DNA from: Euphorbia lathyris
Taxonomy: Eukaryota > Streptophyta > Magnoliopsida > Malpighiales > Euphorbiaceae
Length of the DNA stretch: 64,000 nucleotides
Assembly (NCBI RefSeq): GCF_963576675.1
Contig: NC_088910.1
Location: 88,356,104 to 88,420,103 of the forward strand
Direction: 5' to 3'
The notes beneath the pieces are model-generated. The model searched no databases. It saw only the letters and a list, made by a program, of their open reading frames with translations, and was not told the DNA's origin. Below are positions 56,612-64,000 of the stretch, one piece after another. How positions within the stretch are numbered: the stretch's first letter is position 1; the number at the start of each line of letters is the position of its first letter. A program made the position numbers and the translations under genes.

Positions 56612-57036
56612 TAGGGTCGTAATAGAGTCGAGCCAAGCTTTGGCCTATTTAAGTTTGACTTGTCAAAAAATTTACTAGCTCTAAATTTGTTTATGAACTA
56701 CTCATGAGCTATTCACAAGCTTATTCATGAGTTTTGCTTGCAAGTGGCTCGTTAATTCAGATCATGAATTTCGTTCGCGAACAACTCAGTAATTATGTTC
56801 GTCAATTATATTATTTAAACTTTCTTTACGGAACTACATAGTTTTAGAACCTATAAAACTAAATTTTATATAAAACTAAGTTGTTTTACATTTTCCTTTT
56901 ATAGAAATGTTACTATTAAAAAAATAATTGAATGAGGCTTGCTCATTAACGTGTTCACGAACATTATAATCACGAATTTGTTCATGAACCTATAATTGAG
57001 TGTGCTCAAGCTCGGCTCGGCTCATTTACAGCCCTA
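56612..57036. mobile_element. hAT-type non-autonomous element, 425 bp
   Basis: The left end is TAGGGTCGTAATAGAGTCGA and the right end, inverted, TAGGGCTGTAAATGAGCCGA, a terminal sequence widespread in plants. The interior repeats GAGC, TCATGA and GTTCGCGAAC-like words. The flanks CCAGCTAG and CCGACAAG share 5 of 8 bases, a possible worn 8-bp duplication. Confidence 0.65.
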
Positions 57037-57067
57037 CCGACAAGCTATAAGTCTAAGGTGATATTTG

Positions 57068-57579
57068 GGGCAATTAATATCTATAGTCATTAAAGTCTGA
57101 ATAGTATCCTCAAAAGGTTACAGAAAAATTTAATTTGTTCCAATCAAATAACTTAAGTTTGCTTTTGTCCCAATAAAATCACTTTGAATGTTTTTCAGTT
57201 ATTTTTTTTTTTTGTTAAAAGTGCTGACGTGACATCTCAACATCACGTCAGTACCACCTGGCATATTAAAAAAATATAACAACATATTTTAATTCACAAT
57301 CGATATGTTACATCGGTTAATTTGTAGTTGAAATTTTAATTGATAATCCTTATTTATTTAGGTTAATTTATCGTTAATTTTTTTAGTATACCACATGGTG
57401 TTGAGATATGTTATTAGATGTCACGCAATCAATTTCGGCGAAAAATTGATAGGAAAACGTCCAAAGTGACTCTATTGGGAGAAAACAAAGTTAAGTGATT
57501 TTATTGAAATAAATTATACTTTTATGATTTTTTGAGAACATTATCCAAACTTTTGTGACTATCAATATTAATTAGCTGT
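57068..57579. mobile_element. Mutator-type MITE, decayed
   Basis: The ends match as inverted repeats of about 115 bp: AATTAATATCTATAGTC with AATTAATATTGATAGTC, and CCAATAAAATCACTTTG with CCAATAGAGTCACTTTG. The centre contains ATCACGTCAGTACCACC. Target duplication not resolved. Confidence 0.55.
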
Positions 57580-57617
57580 GATCTTTGAAAAAAAAAATAA
57601 AATTAATTTGATAATAA

Positions 57618-58081
57618 TCTATATATAATATAAAACAGTAACGATGGGACTGAGGTGTCACTTCCTCCTTTTTTAGTGATAAAAAATTTAATATATTAAT
57701 TTTAATTTTATTATGTATATTTATCTATAAAAAGATTATTTTATCCCATATATCTAAGAGTACTACAGAATTTAAATTAATCCCTAAAATCTCTCTAATT
57801 CTCTATATATCTATATATAATATAAAACAGTAACGATGGAACTGAGGTGTCACTTCCTCCTTTTTTACTGATAAAAAATATAATATAATATATAATATAT
57901 TAGTTTTTATTTTATTATTATATTTATCTATAAAAATATTATTTAAAGTAAATGTGAAAATCAAATAATAATATTTAATTTATATAACACATTTATGTCA
58001 TTAATTGTAATTATTAGATTGTATTTTTATTAATATTTATATATTAAGATGAATCCGTGCATCGCACGGGCCAAAAACTAG
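57618..58081 (+). mobile_element. Short non-autonomous Helitron with a doubled 5' end
   Basis: The 3' end has the perfect hairpin CCGTGCATCGCACGG, then CTAG at 58078-58081 followed by T. Two 5' ends start TCTATATATAATATAAAACA at 57618 and 57810, both followed by GTAACGATGG and TGAGGTGTCACTTCCTCC. The complete unit is 57810-58081 (272 bp) or 57618-58081 (464 bp). The doubled start suggests insertion of one copy into another or tandem insertion. No coding capacity. Confidence 0.75.
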
Positions 58082-58168
58082 TTAGTACTTAAAAGTGCTC
58101 AATGGTATAAAATGTATTAAATTATTTAAAAAAACTAAAAAACGTGTTAAATTAAAAAAAATTTAATT

Positions 58169-60364
58169 TAATTTTTTTTGGTAAGAAAGGAAAGGGAAAA
58201 CAAAACAAACCAAAAAGCCTACACCGGGATCAGTCTAGGAAGGCTGACCCCAACCCTATCCTCTAGGAGAGAAGACAAAAGAAAAGAAGGAGGAACAGAG
58301 AGGGTAGAAACACCTAACATTCCCCCATGTCCAGCAGCTGCTAAGCGATCCGCCACGCGGTTTTGCTCCCTATAAACATGGGAGAAATTAAGAGTCTCAA
58401 AGGCAGGACGAAGCCTCAAAATAGCTTTGATGAGATTCTGGCTCTTCAGACAAACAGCCTGGCTATCCGAAATCCTGTTAATAGCCTCCAAATTATCAGA
58501 CTCCACCAAGAGCCTTTTAACACCCATGCGAATGGCGAGTTTAATACCCGACAAAATTCCCCAGAGCTCCGCAGAAAAGGAGGAGCCCGTTCCCAAGTTA
58601 TGGGTAAACCCCGCCATCCAAACGCCACCAGCATCCCGAAGAACTCCTCCAGCAGCAATTCTGCCATTGCTAAGGCAGGAGCCATCAGTATTCAACTTGA
58701 CAAACCCTTCTCTGGGCTTACTCCAGCCAACTAAAAGGATCTCTTTATCCGGGGAGGGGCGAACAAGGGGCTCTCTTTCAAAGCTTTTTGTAATAACAGA
58801 GAGCTTTTTCGAGAAGAAAAACAGTAAATCAGGAATAAGGACAGTCTTACCAGCAAATAATTCTTCATTCCTCCATTTCCAGATTTGGTGACAAGTAATA
58901 GCAAAGAGGATGGCACCGTGCTCCATATTGGCCAACAAATTCGCATTGGCTCCTTGAGAGAACCAGTCACCTTCAGAAAAAGCCATGAAGGAAGGGAGGA
59001 TGTGATGAGGGAGGATCCCTTCCCAAATCTTTTTACTATTTGGGCAATCCCTCAAAGCATGGCACAAGGTTTCCACATTGCCCATGCATCTACTACAGGC
59101 ACTGGACTCAGCCAAGTGCCTTCTGTGCCTATCCGCATTCGTGAGGAGCCTGTCTTTGACACCCAGCCAAAGGAAACTTCTGATACGGTAAGGGATCTTG
59201 AGGGACCATATGGACTTCCAAATCTCCAAAGGAGGATCAGCCCTATTAGGGGTAAAAGCTTCATAGGCCGATTTACAAGAATAAGTACCATTATTAGTCA
59301 AGGCCCAGCAGTGTCTGTCCTTATCCTCCTCTTGATTGCTAATCTTCACTCCTCGAATGTTAAGGAGGGTCTCCAGACTAAAGAAAGAGTCGAACTTCGA
59401 CCAGATCTAGTCTCCCTCCGAGTCCACCACATCAGCAACTTTCCAGGAAAGGAGATCAGCCGGCGGAGGGGCACTACACACTTCAATCAGCGGTTTATCA
59501 CCAATCCAGGTGTCATACCAGAAACTGATAGATCTACCATTACCCACCTCCAGGCCAATCCCCGTACAGAATTCAGCAAACACGGCACTAAGCCCTTTCC
59601 AAAGGAAGGAACAGCTGACAACCCTCTCCTTCGGGCCACCAAAGATTCTATCTTTCCGATACTTCCCACACAAGAGACGGACCCAAAGGGAGGAGGGGCA
59701 TTGCCACATTCTCCAAAGAAGCTTCAGTAACAGGACTTTATTATTGTCCTTAGCTTGCCTTATACCAAGACCCCCCTGCCTTTAGGCTGGCAGGCTTCCT
59801 TCCAAGGGACCAGGTGAACCTTTCTCCCATCTCCAGACTCACCCCACAGGAAACGCCGATTAATCTTATCCAGGTCATTAAGGACAGGCTCAGGGAGCTT
59901 ACAGGCTTGCATGATGTGGTTCGGAGCAGCGCAGTTAACCGACTGGATTAAAGTAAGGCGACCTGCAAGGGAAAGAGAATTAGCTTTCCAGCTAGCACCC
60001 AAACCGTTAGTTTTGTCCAAAATGTCTTTAAAAGAGGCTTTGGAGATCCTGTCACTGTGAAGAGGAATCCCAAGATACTTCCCCAACGAGTTAGTCAGAG
60101 GGATGCCAGAGAGCTCACTCAGTCTTCTGCACAAGCTGTTGTCCATATTCTTGGAACAAAGCATACAAGACTTTTGGATGTTAATCTTCTGGCCAGAAGC
60201 CTCACAAAAACAGTCAAGGATATCCATTACCGCCTTAATTTGCTCCTCATTACCCTCAACGAAAAGCATGACATCATCAACAAAGAGTAAATGGGTGATA
60301 GGGGGGCAATGTCTGTTGATAGAAACAGGGTGGAGAGTCCCTTTGCACATTAAAAAAAAAAAAA
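58169..60364 (-). mobile_element. 5'-truncated LINE, family A, perfect 19-bp target duplication
   Basis: The minus strand holds the last 2.2 kb of a family A LINE, from the middle of the RT to the 3' tail CTTTCCTTTCTTACC and a short A run. AATTAAAAAAAATTTAATT flanks it at 58150-58168 and 60365-60383, identical, so the insertion is recent compared with the copy at the window start. Confidence 0.88.
58219..60350 (-). pseudogene. LINE ORF2 C-terminal half, frameshifted
   Basis: In minus-strand order: the end of the RT with LLFVDDVMLFVEG (FVDD in place of the usual YADD or FADD), the RT thumb, a frameshift near 59780 after KEACQPKGRG, then KVADVVDSEGD followed by TAG at 59407, then zf-RVT (ACSRCMGNVETLCHALRDC) and RNase H (KLNTDGSCLSNGRI) ending at 58219. 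It corresponds to about 3990-6128 of the first copy and is close to it in sequence. The missing 5' part means it was dead on arrival. Confidence 0.85.
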
Positions 60365-60383
60365 AATTAAAAAAAATTTAATT

Positions 60384-60609
60384 GATGTTGTTGAACTTAA
60401 AATTTTAAATTGAAAATTTTAATATAAGTTATTATTTTTTGAATTAAGTGAAATTTTTAAGTTTTTCCAAAATAGTTAAATAAGTTTTTGAAACTCTAAT
60501 TCTCGTTTGTTAACGTCATTGCTTGATGAGAAAGAATTAAAAATGTCTCGCTTTTGATGAGGGTTTTATCTTTATCTTTTTTACACCGATTGTCAATTTT
60601 ACAGCCATC
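60384..60609. other. AT-rich spacer before LINE C
   Basis: Short gene-free stretch; it may include the leader of the LINE that follows. Confidence 0.35.
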
Positions 60610-61414
60610 ATGTCGATTAATCCCGACGATTCAACGCTAATCACGCTAGCTTCGGAAGTTGGATTATGGGAATCAACACATGGATGAAGTTATTTCTCTA
60701 ATAGATTTATGGGTTCAGGTGTATGAAGTCCCCCTAGGTTTTATGCCAGAACGGGTGGCTGTTAGTATCGGGAATTTTCTAGGTAACTTTGTTGATTCTA
60801 ACCCTAATAACTCCATATGGGCCAACCGACTGTATATGTGGATTCGGGTTTCTCTGAATGTGCTGCAGCCACTGAAACGGAAAATGAAGATTGCCAAAGC
60901 TGGCAGTGAGTTTTCATGGGTGTTTTTTAAGTATGAATGTTTACCTACATTCTGCTTCTATTGCGGCTTGATTGGTCATGCAAATATATATTGATTTACG
61001 CTTCCGGACCACCCCAATCCCAATCAAGTGGAAAAACTATATGGGCCTGCTCTCCGAGCGCAAACGAGGCGTATGTTATCCCAGCCATAGTCTAGATGGC
61101 TTCTTGATGGGCCGCCACTTACTGTTATACCTGACTTAATCCTCAACATGAAGGAAAACATTCCACCTGTCCCTAGGGTCGTTTTTTCATCGACGGGAGC
61201 TACGACATCATTGTCAAAGAAAAATGAGATATCAACGTCAAGGGTTGCCATGGGTATTAATAGTTTGTTAGTTTCGACGACAATGCATGTTCTGGAGCAT
61301 GGTACTAGGTTCGATAGCACCTCGGTGGTAAATGATGAGGGTGTCTTTGTTGCCGAGGCTAAACAACGATGGCAGGATCAAACGAATACTGGGTCAAATG
61401 ACGAGTCTGGATAG
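60610..61414 (+). pseudogene. LINE C ORF1 remnant
   Basis: ATG at 60610 opens MSINPDDSTLITLASEVG, then the frame changes. The conserved part is VYEVPLGFMPERVAVSIGNF and SLNVLQPLKRKMKIAKAGSE, followed by a knuckle CFYCGLIGHANIY that lacks its last Cys. A later open piece runs from 61148 to 61414. Deletions and frameshifts are evident. Confidence 0.7.
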
Positions 61415-61693
61415 CCCCCAAAGGGACCAATGGATTGTGATGATGGTGTCAGGGAGTCAAATATAGGAAGTCGGCGGGTTTTGGTGCTCAGACCCACCAT
61501 ATTTTATGAGTACCCTAACTTGAAACTACCGGGGAATGGGCAATGCCCGCACAATTTGCATATTATCGGCCTTGGTTGGTAAACTTCAGCCTAAGTTTAT
61601 TTGCTTAGTGGAAGTTAAATGTAGCAGAACAAAAATTGAAGTGATTAAACACAAGTTGTCGTATACTAGTTTGTTCTTTGTGGATCCTATCAA

Positions 61694-63328
61694 AAGGGCC
61701 GGTCCAGGGCCTTGATTTTTGGGGCGCAGGCCCAGGGCCCATATATTTAAGGGGCCCCAAAATTTTTTTTTAATATAATATATAGGTAAAAAAAATTAAA
61801 TCGTAACCTACTTGTGTTGTATCGCCACGTTGCTGCTGTTTGCGATAGGCTCTTTCTTTCTTCCTGTTTTCTGCTTCTTTCTTCCTTGAATCAGATTTTC
61901 TTCCTTGCTATTTGCGTTTTCGTCATTCTGGTTTCTCCTACTTGCTGCTGCGCATCTTCTTCTGCCTTCGGTTCCGTTCTGTTTTACCGCTGCGTTTTGC
62001 CGTCTCTTCCGTTTACTGCGTTTCTACTGTGAGTTTTTGCTGCGTCTTCATAAATTAGGATTGTTTGTTTATTTTAAAGTCTTATTTTTATATGATATAT
62101 GATTTTGATGCTTGCTTTGCTTTTATGATATGATTGATGAATATTGATTTTTTTTCCTATTTTTATATACCTAATTCGTATAGATCAGAAAATAAAAGGT
62201 TAAAATTGAGTTAGGGTTTTTATTACCCAGATAAAATTGAACTCAAGTCAAGAACAATGTTGAACTATTTATTTTGTATGATAAGTGTAGAACTTTGTCA
62301 AAGAAGCTGTAGAACTTTGTCTAAATGCTGGTGTGAAGGTAATTCTAAGATATAAAAGTCTATGTATTGACGATATGTATTGTGGGCTCTGTTTGTCGTT
62401 CTGCTGTTTAATGCAATATGTATTTTCTGTCATCACCATTTACTTTTGGTCGTTAAACCTGAAGAAATGTTCTCAAAAGAACAAATATTCAAAGAATACA
62501 TCTGTTAATAAATCTAGGATTAAGATCATCAATCATCGTTCACATTCCTGTACAACTAAATATTTCACATTGAACACTACATTTCTAATTACTACAGGTT
62601 TTTTTTTCTTTCCTCATGTTACACTTTTGAGAAATGCTAGCATTCCTCTCCTTCCATTACCAGTAAACAGAAGCTTCTACAATCTGCTCTTTTAACAAAT
62701 CAAATCACAGTCTTTGTGCCCTTCTAAATTCTTTGGCTTATTCCACCTCTTCGTAAATTTTTCCATCATATTGTTTTAGAAAACTGGTATTTGAAAATTT
62801 GCTTCACAGTTTTGTTGTACTATTACAGAACAGTAACACAAACAGTGTTCATGACAACGCCATGTTAGAAGTCTATCATTTAACAGTTAGCTTATTCCCA
62901 CATAGTTTTTAGTACTGACCATATCACCATCAAAGTTTGTCACTAATTTCAATTTAAATGCATATATATACAAGAAGACTTCTTGTGTTGTTGCAATGCA
63001 TTGATTATTTTCTCATTATTTTTTGGATGCCCTGCTGATATATAGTTGGAAAAATACATGTATTTTCTAATTTCTAATGTATTGAATGCTTTGCTTAATT
63101 ACGTTTTTGTTTCTAGCTTGAGTAATGATGTAGTAATTTGACTTGATTTTATCTTTTGGTAATTTTATATGTTACTGTTAGGAGGTTGTTAGGGGGTGCC
63201 AATCTAGTTAGGATGTCCGACAACCTCTATTTTAACTTTTAAATAAATTTTATTTTTAAAATTTTTGTATTAAAGGGCCCAATTTTATTCTCTCGCCCCG
63301 GGCCTACAAAAGGTCATGAACGACCCTG
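61694..63328. mobile_element. hAT-type element, 1635 bp, perfect 8-bp target duplication
   Basis: The flanks are CCTATCAA at 61686-61693 and 63329-63336, identical. The left end starts AAGGGCCGGTCCAGGGCC and the right end, inverted, CAGGGTCGTTCATGACC. The subterminal parts carry GGGGCCCC and GGGCCCAA words. An 8-bp duplication and CAGGG-like ends fit hAT. The interior has a CT-rich, GC-richer part near 61810-62040 that looks like a promoter and leader, but no transposase, so it is non-autonomous. It interrupts the LINE C endonuclease. Confidence 0.85.
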
Positions 63329-63517
63329 CCTATCAATACTGGAGGTGGGTTAGCACTACTATGGAAGCATAGTGGAGTGGCTAATTTGTTGGGTTTCTCT
63401 AATGAATTTTGTGGATATTAAAGTCATTTTACAGGGTTTGTCGGAGTATCGGTTAACCGAATTTTATGGTTTTCCAGAGAGATCTCGATGGAAAAATTCT
63501 TAACAACTGATTAAGAG

Positions 63518-64000
63518 TGTTGGCCCCGTGTGATTAGTTCCAAGGGGGGGTTAGGAACTAATGTAACTTTTTCGCTTAATTATGCTGACTTAATCGATTC
63601 TTTAAGTTACTTGACTTAGTTTAGGTCAGCACGGCCGAGAAATGTAAGACAGCTTTAGTCAGATGCTGACTAGAACTGTTTTACTTGTGAGTTGGGAATT
63701 AACACTTGAGGTCAGCTTCCAACTCAGCACCAAGATTACTCAGTGTCAGCTTTTACAATTTATATCCTGAGCAATTTAATCAAGCAACACATATATAGAT
63801 ATATTGAGAGAGAGTTAGAAATTACTCAGCACGACTTATCCTGGTTTGGCCTCTCCGCCTACGTCCAGTCCCTAGAGTCCCTCCAGGCTTTTTCAATCCA
63901 ATACTGCGCTCTTTAAAGGTAGAGCACAAACCATTTACAAGGCAGTTGAATATGCAAGAGTACCTTCATCTATTCGTTTACTCAACTCCTACTGAGCGCT
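63518..64000. mobile_element. LTR retrotransposon end (probable LTR), continues past the window
   Basis: TGTTGGCCCCGTGTGATTAG at 63518 starts a sequence with LTR character. It later contains a CTCAGC-rich stretch and GGTTTGGCCTCTCCGCCTAC, a block I associate with plant LTR elements, and has no coding frame. It cuts off the LINE C endonuclease. The other end is outside the window, so the type (perhaps Ty1/copia) is uncertain. Confidence 0.45.

Larger units (their letters stand above)
60610..63517 (+). mobile_element. LINE family C, fragmentary, split by a hAT element
   Basis: ORF1 and the start of ORF2 of a third L1-type family. The endonuclease start at 61506 reads MSTLT, stop, NYRGMGNARTICILSALVG, and continues to the hAT insertion at 61694. 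After the hAT the same frame resumes at 63337 with GGGLALLWKHSGVANLLGF and is lost at about 63517, where an LTR starts. One TGA at 61521 replaces the usual Trp. The rest of the LINE would be beyond the window or is lost. Confidence 0.75.

Noticed and set aside
1..64000. tRNA and rRNA genes
   Set aside because: I looked for T-arm and acceptor patterns and for rRNA blocks while reading and saw none; a tRNA scan would settle it.

Overview
The window is nuclear DNA of a flowering plant, most likely a eudicot. The evidence is genes with short GT-AG introns and organelle-targeting leaders, an AT-rich background, and the usual plant transposons (L1-type LINEs, Ty3/gypsy, Mutator-like, hAT, PIF/Harbinger and Helitron elements). 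I cannot name the order or species. Most of the window is transposon; only four ordinary host genes are supported.

Host genes, left to right: (1) an intact three-exon gene for a CDK5RAP1/MiaB-type tRNA methylthiotransferase (6774-9346, +); (2) a three-exon gene for a small basic, probably mitochondrial protein of unknown function (23065-25446, -), with site II TGGGCC elements just upstream; (3) a three-exon phi-class glutathione S-transferase (27852-28668, -); (4) an eight-exon organellar translation initiation factor IF-3 with a long repeat-bearing C-terminal tail (46423-54004, -). The two best-defined products point to organelle RNA and translation functions, but the four genes do not form a pathway together.

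Transposon layout: a decayed L1-type LINE (about 200-6180) ends against the 3' end of a Helitron. From 10.4 to 22.8 kb is a nest of insertions: a PIF/Harbinger MITE, a second full-length but dead LINE with an 18/17-bp target duplication, two Mutator-like elements inserted back to back with three copies of one 9-bp target site, a third Mutator-like element with a perfect 9-bp duplication, and a 5'-truncated LINE end. The second of the paired elements is a Pack-MULE carrying a piece of a leucine-rich-repeat receptor gene. From 26.7 to 30.1 kb there are three more Mutator-type MITEs, one nested in another. A Tat-like Ty3/gypsy element with two RNase H domains (30.57-36.70 kb, -) has lost its 3' end. 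It abuts a large Mutator-like element (36.7-44.3 kb) that carries a ULP1/C48 peptidase-like gene, a FAR1-type transposase pseudogene and an intact 114-codon ORF of unknown function. The right part of the window (55.8-64 kb) is another nest: MITEs, a small Helitron, a second copy of the first LINE family with a perfect 19-bp target duplication, and a third LINE split by a hAT element with a perfect 8-bp target duplication and cut again by an LTR.

The most unusual signal is in the 36.7-44.3 kb Mutator-like element. Its introns and spacers contain at least eight short arrays of a repeat with an exact 22-bp period, each unit starting with GGAACAA or a close variant. All are on the same strand, whichever way the neighbouring gene is read. 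Together with the intact small ORF and a separate cluster of ATCGATC-type motifs at the right end, this looks like an element-specific recognition system, perhaps comparable to the motif arrays bound by VANC anti-silencing proteins in VANDAL elements. That comparison is inference.
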